Shown here in pieces: positions 16,079-24,599 of a DNA stretch of 64,000 bases. A program made the position numbers and the translations under genes. The stretch is from Agrococcus sp. Marseille-P2731. Lineage in GTDB: Bacteria > Actinomycetota > Actinomycetes > Actinomycetales > Microbacteriaceae. Each line of letters opens with the position of its first letter. Position 1 is the stretch's first letter. The notes under the pieces were generated by a model, which had not been told where the DNA came from, did no database searches, and saw only the letters and a list, made by a program, of their open reading frames with translations. The DNA lies in the NCBI RefSeq assembly GCF_900117395.1, contig NZ_FPEG01000003.1:868001-932000 (forward strand). Direction: 5' to 3'.

Positions 16079-17019
16079 GCGCGCGTCGACCCGCCATCCG
16101 TGCCGGTGCCGCGGTCGCCGCGGGTGCCCTCGCGATCGTGCTGGCCGGATGCGCGGTCACGGCCCCCGCGTCGACCGGCGCCGCCGAGTCCGAGCGCCCG
16201 CAGGTCGTCGTCACCACGAACATCCTGGGCGATGTCGTCGACGAGCTGGTCGGCGAGCAGGCAGAGGTCATGACGCTCATGCGCCCGAACGCCGACCCGC
16301 ACTCCTTCGAGATCTCGGCGCAGGAGGCCGCGGCCATGGAGTCGGCCGACCTCATCGTCGCCAACGGGCTCGGCCTCGAGGAGGGCCTGGCCCAGCACGT
16401 CGAGGCCGCAGCAGCAGCGGGGGTGCCGATCCTCGAGGCGGGCGAGCAGGTCGACGTGCTCGAGTACTCCTCGGAGGACGCCTCCGGCGCCGACCCCCAC
16501 TTCTGGACCGACCCGACCCAGATGGTCGCGGTCGTCGAGGCGCTGCGCGCGGAGCTCGGCGCGATCGACGGCATTGACGCGACCGCGCTCGACGCGGCCG
16601 CCGACGCCTACGCCGGCACCCTGACCGAGCTCGACGCCGACCTCGCCGCACGCTTCGGCGCCATCGATCCGGCGCACCGCGCGCTCGTGACGAACCACCA
16701 CGTGTTCGGCTACCTCGCCGAGCGCTACGGCTTCCGCATCATCGGCGCGATCGTGCCGGGAGGCACGACGCTCGCGGCGCCCAGCGCGAGCGACCTCGCC
16801 GACCTCGCAGGCGCCGTCGAGGAGGCCGGCGTGCCGGTGATCTTCGCCGAGTCGTCGCAGCCCGATCGGCTCGTGCAGGTGCTGGCCGAGGAGGCCGGCA
16901 TCGACGTGCGCGTCGAGACGCTCTTCACCGAGTCCCTCACCGGGCCCGGCGAGGGCGCCGAGACCTATGTGCAGATGCTCGAGGCCAACGCCGACCGCAT
17001 CGAGGCCGCATTGCGCTGA
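16075..17019 (+). CDS. aztC: Zinc ABC transporter substrate-binding protein AztC
   Basis: A 314-residue cluster A-I metal-binding lipoprotein (lipobox VLAGC, Cys26). The three expected metal-ligand histidines are visible: His76 in NADPHSFE, His142 in DPHFWTDP and His208/209 in NHHVFGY. The loop between the first two is acidic (EYSSEDASGAD) and lacks the His-rich stretch of ZnuA proteins, as reported for AztC-type proteins that receive zinc from AztD. It overlaps the preceding gene by 4 bp and is followed after 88 bp by the AztD-like gene. It should capture zinc outside the membrane and deliver it to AztB. Confidence 0.88.
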   Translation: MSARRPAIRAGAAVAAGALAIVLAGCAVTAPASTGAAESERPQVVVTTNILGDVVDELVGEQAEVMTLMRPNADPHSFEISAQEAAAMESADLIVANGLGLEEGLAQHVEAAAAAGVPILEAGEQVDVLEYSSEDASGADPHFWTDPTQMVAVVEALRAELGAIDGIDATALDAAADAYAGTLTELDADLAARFGAIDPAHRALVTNHHVFGYLAERYGFRIIGAIVPGGTTLAAPSASDLADLAGAVEEAGVPVIFAESSQPDRLVQVLAEEAGIDVRVETLFTESLTGPGEGAETYVQMLEANADRIEAALR

Positions 17020-17107
17020 GCCTCGGCCGCCCCAGCGCTCCCCCGAACCCCCTGGCGGCAGCGACCGCTGTCGCCGGACCCACCGAAGATCCCCACGGAA
17101 GGACACC

Positions 17108-18361
17108 ATGCACATCCGCACCACACAGCGCGCCAGGGCCCACAGCCCCAGGCGCCTGCTCGCCGCCGCGGGCCTCGCGACGGCGGCGGCCATCGCGCTC
17201 GCCGGCTGCTCGAGCGCCGAGGCGCCCGTCGACACCGAGTCGGCACCCGCGCCGGCTCCGGCAGAGACCTCGGCCGGCGCCGCGACCGGCGAGGCAGGCA
17301 CTCGTCTCGCCCTCGCCTACGACGGCGGCATCGCCGTGCTCGACGCCGCGACGCTCGAGCAGGTCGCGGACCTGCCGATCGAGGGCTTCAACCGCCTCAA
17401 CACCGCAGGCGACGGCGAGCACGTCTTCGTCACCACCGTCGGCGGCTTCCAGGTGCTCGCCACCGGCGCCTCCGGCGGCGAGGCCGAGCTGACCGACACG
17501 GTCATCGAGGCGACCACCCCGGCGCACGTCGTGCGCCACGCGGGCAGCACGGTGCTGTTCGACGACGGCACGGGCGACTTCCACATCTTCGACACGGATG
17601 CGCTGCTCGAGACCGAGGGCGTGCCGGAGATGCGCAGCTTCGAGTCGGAGGCGGCCCACCACGGCGTCGCCGTCGAGCTCGAGGACGGCACGATCCTCTC
17701 GACCCTCGGCGACAGCGAGTCGCGCTCAGGCGTGCGCGCGCTCGACGACCACGGCCACGAGGTCGCCCGCTTCGAGGAGTGCCCCTCGGTGCACGGCGAG
17801 GGCGTCGTGGGCGACGAGGCCGTCGTGTTCGGCTGCGAGGACGGCGTGCTGACGTACGTCGACGGCGAGTTCGTCAAGATCGACAGCCCCGACGACTTCG
17901 GCCGCGTCGGCAACACCTACACGACCGACTCCTCGACGATCGCGGTCGTCGACTACAAGGACGACCCGGATGCCGAGGGCGTGCTGCTCGAGAACCTCGC
18001 GTTCGTCGACCCCGCGGCGAGCACCATGGATGTGCTCGCACTGCCTGAGGGCGTCTCCTACACCTGGCGCGGCGTCGGCCGCGACGATGCCGGCGACGCA
18101 TGGGTGATCGGCACCGATGGCGCCCTCCACCACGTCGACGTCGAGGCGCAGGAGATCGTCGCCTCCTACCCGGTGATCGACGCCTGGGAGGGCCCTGCCG
18201 AGTGGCAGCTGCCGCACCCGGCGCTGCTGATCGACGGTGACGCGGCCATCGTCACCGACCCGGCCACGAACAGCGTGCACCGCGTCGACCTCGCCACCGG
18301 CGAGATCCTCACGAGCGGCGAGATCGCCGGGCAGCCGAACGAGCTGGCGCTCGCAGGCTGA
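17108..18361 (+). CDS. aztD: Zinc metallochaperone AztD-like lipoprotein
   Basis: A 417-residue lipoprotein (lipobox LAGC, Cys34) with a beta-propeller-like repeat structure, starting at ATG 17108 with GGAAGG upstream. Conserved positions include PAHVVRH (His140, His144), AAHHG (His184-185), CPSVHGE with a second Cys 18 residues later (Cys225, Cys243), and QLPHPAL (His370). In the characterised Azt system, AztD is a periplasmic zinc chaperone that loads AztC; the position directly after aztC supports this role. It ends just before a strong bidirectional terminator. Family assignment is from recognition of context and motifs. Confidence 0.78.
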   Translation: MHIRTTQRARAHSPRRLLAAAGLATAAAIALAGCSSAEAPVDTESAPAPAPAETSAGAATGEAGTRLALAYDGGIAVLDAATLEQVADLPIEGFNRLNTAGDGEHVFVTTVGGFQVLATGASGGEAELTDTVIEATTPAHVVRHAGSTVLFDDGTGDFHIFDTDALLETEGVPEMRSFESEAAHHGVAVELEDGTILSTLGDSESRSGVRALDDHGHEVARFEECPSVHGEGVVGDEAVVFGCEDGVLTYVDGEFVKIDSPDDFGRVGNTYTTDSSTIAVVDYKDDPDAEGVLLENLAFVDPAASTMDVLALPEGVSYTWRGVGRDDAGDAWVIGTDGALHHVDVEAQEIVASYPVIDAWEGPAEWQLPHPALLIDGDAAIVTDPATNSVHRVDLATGEILTSGEIAGQPNELALAG

Positions 18362-18383
18362 TCCGCACGAGCAGCACCCGATG

Positions 18384-18420
18384 GCCCGGTGGCCGCGACC
18401 TGGAGTCGCGTCCACCGGGC
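18384..18420. terminator. Bidirectional terminator
   Basis: A stem-loop with outer arms of 9 bp (18384-18392 with 18412-18420) and a further 6-bp inner stem (CGCGAC/GTCGCG) lies between the convergent aztD-like and GPP34 genes. It is long and GC-rich, suited to both strands. Confidence 0.75.
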
Positions 18421-18430
18421 TCTCGCTGCC

Positions 18431-19195
18431 TCAGCTGCTCGTCGTCGTGGTGATGACGCCGGCCACCAGGACCGTGATCATCACCGCCTCGAGCTGCTGC
18501 AGCGCGCCTCGCACCGCCTCGCTCGCCCAGTCGTCGCTGGCGAGCGCGCTGCCGGCGGCCTCGACCTGCTCCTTCGGCAGGTCGGGGAAGACCTTCGGGA
18601 GCGCCTCGGCCGAGTGCAGGATCGCGAGCGCAGCGGCGAGCACGTGATCGCGCTGCTCGAGCCGCGCGATCGCGTCGCCAGCCGCGGCGCCCTCGTGCGC
18701 CTGCTGCGCCCTGCCCTGCAGCAGCGCCCGCGCCCGCGCCTGCACCGCATCCTCGACCTCTCGTCGCTCGCCGCGCTCCCAGCGCTCCGACCACGTCATG
18801 CCGAGGAACCGCTGCTCCTGCCGCGCGAGCACGCCCTCCTCGGCGAAGTCGGCGAGCATCCGCTGCCGCACCTGCATCGCAGGAGCACCCGGGCCTCCGA
18901 AGCGCAGCACGTGCGAGATGGCGCTCGAGGGCTGCTTGCCGTCGATGAGCTCGACGAGGGCCTCCAGCCGCTCGTCGACGGCGCCGTCCGCGGCGACGAA
19001 GGTCCCGGGCCTCGCCTCGGCCTCCCCCTCCTGCGCGAGCCGCACGCGACCGAGCATCGTCAGCTGCGCGATCGCGCCGACCGCGAAGGCGAGCCGGAGC
19101 CGCTCGTCGCCGACGACCGGCTTGCCGGTCTCGTCGTCGATGCCCAGCAGCAGGATGGTCTCCGGGATCGTGATGTCCACAGGCGTGATGTCCAT
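18431..19195 (-). CDS. GPP34 (GOLPH3/Vps74-like) family protein
   Basis: A 254-residue protein. The N-terminal half reads ETILLLGIDDETGKPVVGDERLRLAFAVGAIAQLTMLGRVRL, the hallmark of the GPP34 family, whose eukaryotic members (GOLPH3, Vps74) bind phosphoinositides at the Golgi. Bacterial members occur mostly in actinobacteria and have no established role that I know of. No signal peptide or membrane helix is evident apart from a short hydrophobic C-terminal end (VMITVLVAGVI). The start ATG 19195 has no clear ribosome site. It stands alone, divergent from the phosphate permease. Confidence 0.8.
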   Translation of the reverse strand: MDITPVDITIPETILLLGIDDETGKPVVGDERLRLAFAVGAIAQLTMLGRVRLAQEGEAEARPGTFVAADGAVDERLEALVELIDGKQPSSAISHVLRFGGPGAPAMQVRQRMLADFAEEGVLARQEQRFLGMTWSERWERGERREVEDAVQARARALLQGRAQQAHEGAAAGDAIARLEQRDHVLAAALAILHSAEALPKVFPDLPKEQVEAAGSALASDDWASEAVRGALQQLEAVMITVLVAGVITTTTSS

Positions 19196-19295
19196 GCCGT
19201 CGACGCTACGAGCAGCGATCCGGGCGCGCCTCCCGCTCGCGGTGGGGATCGGATCCGCGACATCCGCCGCGCGGCGGAGGTGGCAGACTGGCGCG

Positions 19296-20537
19296 GTGCC
19301 GGAAGTCGCCATCCTCGTGATCGTCGTGGTCGTCGCGCTCGCCTTCGACTTCACGAACGGCTTCCACGACACCGCGAACGCCATGGCACCGTCGGTCGCC
19401 ACCGGCGCGCTCAAGCCCAAGCCGGCCGTCGCGCTCTCGGCCAGCCTCAACCTCGTCGGGGCCTTCCTGTCGATCGAGGTCGCCCGCACGGTCGGCAGCG
19501 GCATCGTCGACCTCACCGGGGTGGACGGCGAGCAGCTCATGCTCATCGTGCTGTGCGGACTCACCGGCGCGATCGTCTGGAACGTGCTGACGTGGCTCTT
19601 CGGGCTGCCGTCGTCGTCGAGCCACGCGCTGTTCGGCGGGCTCATCGGCGCGACGATCGCTGCGCTCGGCGTCTCCGGCGTGCTCTGGGGCGGCGTCGCG
19701 CAGAAGATCCTCATCCCCGCGCTCTTCGCGCCCATCATCGCCGGCGTGGTCGCCTTCGGCGGCACGTGGCTCGTGCACCGCGTCACGCGCAGCATCAGCA
19801 CCCGCGCCGAGCAGCGCAGCTTCCGCTGGGGCCAGATCGGTGCCGCATCGCTCATGTCGCTCGCGCACGGCACCAACGACGCGCAGAAGACGATGGGCGT
19901 GATCTTCCTCGCGCTCGTCGCGCACGGCTCCCTCGATGCATCCGCCGACATGCCGCTGTGGGTGCGCATCGCCTGCGCCGTCGCGATCGCGGCGGGCACC
20001 TACACGGGCGGCTGGCGCGTGATCCGCACGCTCGGCAAGGGCATCGTCGACATCTCGCCACGCCAGGGCATGGCCGCCGACTTCTCGAGCGCCTCCATCA
20101 TCCTCACCTCCAGCCACCTCGGACTGCCGCTCTCGACGACCCACGTGGCATCGGGCTCGGTGATCGGCTCGGGCCTCGCGCGCGATGACGTGAAGGTGCG
20201 CTGGGGCGTCGCGCGTCGCATGCTCGTCGCGTGGCTCATCACCCTGCCGGCCGCAGGAGCGGTGGGCGCCGCGTGCCTGTTCATCTCGAACCTCTTCGGC
20301 CACTTCTGGGGGGCGATCGTCGTGACGGCGATCCTCATCGTGGCGTGCACGATCATGTGGATGCGCTCGCGCCTGAGCCCCGTCGGCCACGACAACGTCA
20401 CCGATGAGTGGGAGCAGCCGAAGGCGGAGCGCAAGCGCAGCATCGACCGCGAGCTGAGCGCCGTCGCCTCGGGCGTCGCCCCGCTCTCGAAGCCGCGCAA
20501 ACGCAAGCGCCGCGGCAAGAAGAAGGGCACCGCATGA
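19296..20537 (+). CDS. pit: Inorganic phosphate transporter, PiT family
   Basis: A 413-residue membrane permease. The two PiT signatures are present: FDFTNGFHDTANAMAPSV near residue 17 and LAHGTNDAQKTMGVIF near residue 190, together with about ten hydrophobic segments and a very basic C-terminal tail (KPRKRKRRGKKKG). The start is GTG 19296. Such carriers import metal-phosphate with protons. It is coupled by a 4-bp overlap to a 75-residue membrane protein, which may be an accessory subunit. No PhoU-like gene is adjacent. Metal-phosphate uptake next to a zinc importer could be coincidental. Confidence 0.92.
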   Translation: MPEVAILVIVVVVALAFDFTNGFHDTANAMAPSVATGALKPKPAVALSASLNLVGAFLSIEVARTVGSGIVDLTGVDGEQLMLIVLCGLTGAIVWNVLTWLFGLPSSSSHALFGGLIGATIAALGVSGVLWGGVAQKILIPALFAPIIAGVVAFGGTWLVHRVTRSISTRAEQRSFRWGQIGAASLMSLAHGTNDAQKTMGVIFLALVAHGSLDASADMPLWVRIACAVAIAAGTYTGGWRVIRTLGKGIVDISPRQGMAADFSSASIILTSSHLGLPLSTTHVASGSVIGSGLARDDVKVRWGVARRMLVAWLITLPAAGAVGAACLFISNLFGHFWGAIVVTAILIVACTIMWMRSRLSPVGHDNVTDEWEQPKAERKRSIDRELSAVASGVAPLSKPRKRKRRGKKKGTA

Positions 20538-20761
20538 CCATCGACTTCGGAGCGCTCGCCGTGGCCGTCGCCTCGGTGCTCGGTGTCGGCCTGCTGCTGG
20601 GCGCGGGCATCCCGCTGCTCTACGCGCTCGGCGTGCGATCGCGAGAGAGCCGGCGGCCGGGATCGAGCGCGGTCAGCGTCGCGCTCTTCGCCGCCTGCGT
20701 GCTGCTCGCGATCGCTGGCATCGTCGTGATCGTGTTCGGCGACGCCATCTTCGGCGGCTGA
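20534..20761 (+). CDS. Small two-helix membrane protein coupled to phosphate permease
   Basis: A 75-residue protein with two hydrophobic segments (VAVASVLGVGLLLGAGIPLLYAL and VALFAACVLLAIAGIVVIVFG) joined by a short basic loop (RSRESRRPGS). Its ATG overlaps the stop of pit, so they are co-translated. Similar small proteins often follow pit in Micrococcales. The function is unknown; a role in carrier assembly or stability is possible. Confidence 0.8.
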   Translation: MTIDFGALAVAVASVLGVGLLLGAGIPLLYALGVRSRESRRPGSSAVSVALFAACVLLAIAGIVVIVFGDAIFGG

Positions 20762-20773
20762 GGCCGCCGCCGC

Positions 20774-21547
20774 TCAGCGCGAGCGCACCACGACCGTGCG
20801 GCCCGCCTTGTCGTGGAAGGCCTGGTTCCGCGGGTCCCACAGCGGCCACAGGTGATCGGCGATCGAGAAGACGCCGCTCAGGAACCCGATGGCCGGCACG
20901 CTGTTCAGCAGGTTCGGGCCGAACTGTACGAGCCACCGCAGGCCGGCGCCGCGCAGCTCGGGATTGCGATCCTCGTCGATGCGGCGCACCCGGATGCCGA
21001 CCAGCATCTTGCCCGGTGTCGCGCCGCGGGAGACGTGGAAGCCGATGTTGTAGATGGCCGAGAACGCGAGGTTCGCGGCACTGATGGCGAGGCCGACGGG
21101 GCTGAGGGTGGAGAGCATGGCGTTGACCTCGTCGATCGCCGCAGCGTCGCCCGAGGCGAGCGCGGCGTTCATCGCGTCGACGACGCCCAGCAGCTGCAGC
21201 AGCACCATGGTCAGCACGATCATGGGGATGCAGTCCAGCAGGTAGGCGCCGACGCGGCGGCCCCAGCTCGCGAGGGGCGGCTGACCCTGAGCATCCGCTC
21301 CCTGGTCCCAGCCCTGCGCCGCGGCCCGCTGCCACGGCTGCGCCTCGGGGTGGCCGGCGGGCGGCGATGCCGCGCCGAAGCCGCGCGCGCCGCCTGCGCC
21401 GTGGCCGTCGTGCTCGCGCTGCGCGGGCTGCGGCTCGGGCGCGGGTGCCTGCGCGTTGCTCGTCCACCGCTCGCCGTCCCAGTAGCGCGTCGCTCCCGGC
21501 ACTGCGGCGAAGGGGTCGGGGTACCACCCGGCAGGCTGCTCGTTCAC
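20774..21547 (-). CDS. RDD family membrane protein with DUF2510 domain
   Basis: A 257-residue protein. The first 30 residues carry the DUF2510 motif (GWYPDPFAAVPGATRYWDGERWT), then a Pro/Gln/Ala-rich linker to about residue 95, then an RDD domain starting RVGAYLLDCIPMIVLTMVLL with Arg and Asp in the expected places, ATPGKMLVGIRV and two further membrane segments. GTG 21547 is chosen because it opens the DUF2510 motif directly. RDD proteins are integral membrane proteins of poorly known function, in some bacteria ion antiport. It converges on the small pit-linked gene. Confidence 0.82.
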   Translation of the reverse strand: MNEQPAGWYPDPFAAVPGATRYWDGERWTSNAQAPAPEPQPAQREHDGHGAGGARGFGAASPPAGHPEAQPWQRAAAQGWDQGADAQGQPPLASWGRRVGAYLLDCIPMIVLTMVLLQLLGVVDAMNAALASGDAAAIDEVNAMLSTLSPVGLAISAANLAFSAIYNIGFHVSRGATPGKMLVGIRVRRIDEDRNPELRGAGLRWLVQFGPNLLNSVPAIGFLSGVFSIADHLWPLWDPRNQAFHDKAGRTVVVRSR

Positions 21548-21614
21548 CCCTCGATGGTACGGCGGATGCCGATGGCCAGGCGCGTCGCTGAGCCGCGGTG
21601 CGTAGCCTGGCGGC

Positions 21615-22619
21615 ATGAGCAACACCGAGGCGACGATCGTCGAGAACAGCGAGGCCGCCTGCGTCGAGGAGGCAGCGGCCGCCGGCCTCGAGCTGCTGCT
21701 GCCCCGCGACGTGCCGCTCGGCGGTCCGCGCGCGATGCCCGTGCAGCGCGTCCTGCCCAACAAGCACCGCCACTTCATCGGCGCGTGGTGCTTCGCGGAT
21801 GCCTTCGGCCCCGCACCCATGGCCGGGCATCCGGGCATGGACGTGCCACCGCATCCGCACACCGGCCTGCAGACCTGGAGCTGGCTCGTCGACGGCGCGA
21901 TCGAGCACCGCGACTCCGCAGGCTTCTCGCACACGGTGCGACCCGGTGGGCTCAACATCATGACCGCGGGGCGCGGCATCGCGCACAGCGAGTACTCCAC
22001 GCCCGACACCCAGGTGCTGCACGGCGTGCAGCTGTGGACGGTGCTGCCGAGCCACGAGCGCGGCCGCGAGCCCTGGTTCGACGGGCTCGACGCGGTGCCG
22101 CAGGTGCAGCTCGCCGCGGGCGTCACCGGCAGCGTCTTCGTCGGCGAGCACGCCGGCGCCGCGAGCCACGTGGGCGCATACACGCCGCTCGTCGGCGTCG
22201 AGCTGCGCATGGCAGCCGGCAGCGAGGTGCGCCTCGAGCTGCGCGGCGACTTCGAGCACGGGGTGCTCGCGCTCAGCGACGGCATCGCGGTCGACGACGT
22301 GCCGGTCGGTCGCGGCGCCCTCGCCTACGCGGCACCGGGCCGCGAGGCCGTGATCGTCTCGGCCCAGCGCGACGGCGTCGCGATCCTGCTCGGCGGTGAG
22401 CCCTTCGCCGAGGAGGTCGTGATGTTCTGGAACTTCATCGGCACCGACCACGACGAGGTGCAGCAGGCACGAGACGAGTGGATGCGCGAGCGCGAGTCGA
22501 GCGCGTCGGCCCGGCCGCGCTTCGGCTCGGTCGTCGACGACGACAGCCACCCGCTCGCGAGTCCGCGGCTGCCGAGCGCGCAGCTGCTGCCCCGCGGGCG
22601 CGCGAAGCGGCGCGGCTGA
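21615..22619 (+). CDS. Pirin family protein
   Basis: A 334-residue bicupin. The N-terminal cupin shows the pirin signature: MPVQRVLPNKHRHFIGAWCFADAFGP, then DVPPHPHTGLQTWSWLVDGAIEHRDS and PGGLNIMTAGRGIAHSE, which contain the His/Glu metal ligands of the pirin iron site. The C-terminal half carries the second cupin and a FWNFIGTDHDEVQQARDEW motif. Bacterial pirins have been linked to quercetinase activity and to regulation of central metabolism; which applies here is not visible. It is a single gene with a short spacer to the opposite-strand hydrolase. Confidence 0.88.
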   Translation: MSNTEATIVENSEAACVEEAAAAGLELLLPRDVPLGGPRAMPVQRVLPNKHRHFIGAWCFADAFGPAPMAGHPGMDVPPHPHTGLQTWSWLVDGAIEHRDSAGFSHTVRPGGLNIMTAGRGIAHSEYSTPDTQVLHGVQLWTVLPSHERGREPWFDGLDAVPQVQLAAGVTGSVFVGEHAGAASHVGAYTPLVGVELRMAAGSEVRLELRGDFEHGVLALSDGIAVDDVPVGRGALAYAAPGREAVIVSAQRDGVAILLGGEPFAEEVVMFWNFIGTDHDEVQQARDEWMRERESSASARPRFGSVVDDDSHPLASPRLPSAQLLPRGRAKRRG

Positions 22620-22625
22620 GGGCCG

Positions 22626-23414
22626 CTACCCGCCCTGTGCGGCGAGCTGTGCGATGGCGGTCGCCATGGGCCCCGCCTCCCACTCGTGCATCGCGCCGGG
22701 CATGACGCGGAAGGTCGCGGAAGGGATCGCTGCCTGCAGCGCCTCGGCGCTCTCGGTCATGCCGGGGAAGGTGTGCTCGCCGACCATGACGAGCACCGGC
22801 ACGGCGATGCGGGCGTAGCGCTCGTCAGCGGGCAGCTCCTCGGCCCAGGCGAGCGAGCGCGCGTCGGCGCGGTAGCTGCGGCTGCCGAGCACGATCTGCG
22901 GCCACGACGGATCCTGCATCGCGCCCTCGAGGAACTCCGGCGGCATGTCGCGCATGTACTCGCGCTGCGCCGCGTCGAGGTCGCCCGCGTCGAGGTGCCG
23001 CAGGAAGTCGGCCTCGAAGCCGGCGGCGCCGCCCTCGAACTGGCCGATCGGCGCCTCCCAGAGCGCGAGCGCCGTGACGGGCAGCCCTGCGTCGGCGGCA
23101 GCGAGCGCGATCGAGCAGCCGGAGGAGTGCCCGACGAGCACTGCGCTGCCGCCCACCTCGTCGATGGCGGCCGCGATGGCCGCGAGCTCCCGGTCGAGCG
23201 TCAGGTCGCCGTCGGCGGGGCTGTCGCCTCGGCCGAGGCGGTCGTAGACGAGCGCCTGCACGCCCTGCTCGGCGGCGAGCCGCGCGGTCTCGGTCGTCGT
23301 CGCATCCTGCGCTCGGAACGGCCCGGCGCCCGCGACGAAGACGACGCCCGGTCCGCTGCCATAGCGATCGAAGCCGATGCGGTCGCCCGCGCTCGTATCG
23401 GTGTACTCGGTCAT
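22626..23414 (-). CDS. Alpha/beta hydrolase
   Basis: A 262-residue cytoplasmic hydrolase. The nucleophile elbow is VGHSSGCS (Ser near residue 97), preceded by the oxyanion region VVFVAGAGPF and YDRLGRGDSP. The acid is probably Asp/Glu in PVLVMVGEHTF and the base His is in PGAMHEWEAGP near the C-terminus. No signal peptide is present. The substrate is unknown. It lies downstream of the HhH-GPD gene on the same strand with a 97-bp gap, so it may or may not be co-transcribed. Confidence 0.85.
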   Translation of the reverse strand: MTEYTDTSAGDRIGFDRYGSGPGVVFVAGAGPFRAQDATTTETARLAAEQGVQALVYDRLGRGDSPADGDLTLDRELAAIAAAIDEVGGSAVLVGHSSGCSIALAAADAGLPVTALALWEAPIGQFEGGAAGFEADFLRHLDAGDLDAAQREYMRDMPPEFLEGAMQDPSWPQIVLGSRSYRADARSLAWAEELPADERYARIAVPVLVMVGEHTFPGMTESAEALQAAIPSATFRVMPGAMHEWEAGPMATAIAQLAAQGG

Positions 23415-23511
23415 GGCATGCTCCGCCCTGCGACCGCTCCATCGCGCGCCGCGCTCGGGATCAACCTAGCGATGCCCGTCGGCGCGCCGCACGACGAAGG
23501 TGGCGGCACGC

Positions 23512-24093
23512 TCAGCCCTTCGCCGCCTTGGCCGCAGCCTTCGCAGCCTGCTTCGTCGCGCGCACCTCGGCGAGCGAGGCCGCGTCGACGATGTCCGCCA
23601 CCGAGCGCTTCGCGCCGGGCTCGCCATACGGGCCCGCCGCATCCGCCCACCCATCGCCGTCGAAGCCCGCCTGCTTGCCGAGCAGCGCCAGGAAGATCTT
23701 CGCCTTCTGCTCGCCGAAGCCGGGCAGCGCCTCGAGGCGCCGCAGCACCTCGGGGCCGTCGGGCTCGCCCTGGCGCCAGATCGCGCCGGCGTCGCCGCCC
23801 CACTCGTCGACGATGACGCTCGCGAGCGCCTGCACGCGCGTGGCCATGGAGCCCGGGAAGCGGTGGACCGCCGGCTTCTCGCCGAAGGCGGCGAGGAACG
23901 CTTCCGGGTCCATCCTCGCGATCTCGGATGCGTCGAAGCGGCCGAGCCGGTCGCGCAGCTTCGCGGGCCCGGCGAACGCCGACTCCATCGTCACCTGCTG
24001 GTCGAGCAGCATGCCCGTCAGCAGCGCGAAGTCATCGTCCGAGAGCAGGCGGTCGGCGCTCTCGTCGCCGGTGATGTGGAGGTCGCGCGTCAT
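23512..24093 (-). CDS. HhH-GPD-type base excision DNA repair protein
   Basis: A 193-residue protein of the actinobacterial HhH-GPD subfamily (TIGR03252 type). It contains FALLTGMLLDQQVTMESAF at the start, the helix-hairpin-helix LEALPGFGEQKAKIFLALLGK near residue 130, and the characteristic tail YGEPGAKRSVADIVDAASLAEVRATK; the C-terminus is a Lys/Ala repeat. It has no iron-sulfur Cys loop. The start ATG 24093 is preceded by GGTGGGGG and fits the family's MTRDLHITGDE beginning better than the in-frame ATG at 24135. Its lesion specificity is not known. Confidence 0.85.
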   Translation of the reverse strand: MTRDLHITGDESADRLLSDDDFALLTGMLLDQQVTMESAFAGPAKLRDRLGRFDASEIARMDPEAFLAAFGEKPAVHRFPGSMATRVQALASVIVDEWGGDAGAIWRQGEPDGPEVLRRLEALPGFGEQKAKIFLALLGKQAGFDGDGWADAAGPYGEPGAKRSVADIVDAASLAEVRATKQAAKAAAKAAKG

Positions 24094-24125
24094 GCCCCCA
24101 CCCTGCCACGGTGCTGCCGAGGACC

Positions 24126-24158
24126 GCGCCCCCACCCGGTCACGACGGGTGGGGGCGC
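24126..24158 (-). promoter_or_regulatory. Strong stem-loop in divergent promoter region
   Basis: Two perfect 13-bp arms (24126-24138, 24146-24158) with a 7-nt loop lie 33 bp upstream of the HhH-GPD start codon, in the gap between divergent genes where no terminator is expected. It may be a leader attenuator or the end of an unrecognised small transcript. Confidence 0.5.
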
Positions 24159-24285
24159 AGCTGCATCCATTCTGCGGTGAGCGTCACTCGTCTCCTCGCG
24201 GCAGCGGCCCAGGTCTCGCTCAAGAGCCGCTGTGGTCGCGCCGGCTCCCGGCGAGCATGAAGCGAGGCCGCGAGAGGATGGGGGC

Positions 24286-24546
24286 ATGGAAATCAAGCGC
24301 TCCAACCCCTGGGCGTGGTGGGCGTTCTGGATCGGCCTCCTCGGCCTCGTCCTCATGCCGATCCCGCTGTTCGTCGGCCTCATCCTCGGCGGCGGCCTCG
24401 CAGCCATCGCGGCGATCCTCGCCGTCATCGCGCTGTTCAAGTCTCGCCACGCGGGCGGCCGCGGTGTCGCCCCCGCGGTCATCGCTGGCGTCTTCGTGCT
24501 GCTGACGTACGGCGGCATCTCGCTCGGCGGCGGCGTGTGGTGGTGA
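24286..24546 (+). CDS. Small membrane protein, DUF4190-like
   Basis: An 86-residue protein with a short hydrophilic start (MEIKRSNPWAWW), and two to three hydrophobic segments (FWIGLLGLVLMPIPLFVGLILGGGLAAIAAILAVIALF and GVAPAVIAGVFVLLTYGGISLGGG) separated by a basic loop KSRHAGGRG. The arrangement resembles DUF4190 proteins. ATG 24286 follows a purine-rich GAGAGGATGGGGG. Function unknown. Confidence 0.72.
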   Translation: MEIKRSNPWAWWAFWIGLLGLVLMPIPLFVGLILGGGLAAIAAILAVIALFKSRHAGGRGVAPAVIAGVFVLLTYGGISLGGGVWW

Positions 24547-24599
24547 CGCCCGGGCGCTGACCGACCCCCGAGCAGAGCATCGGATGCGAGGATCGAGCC

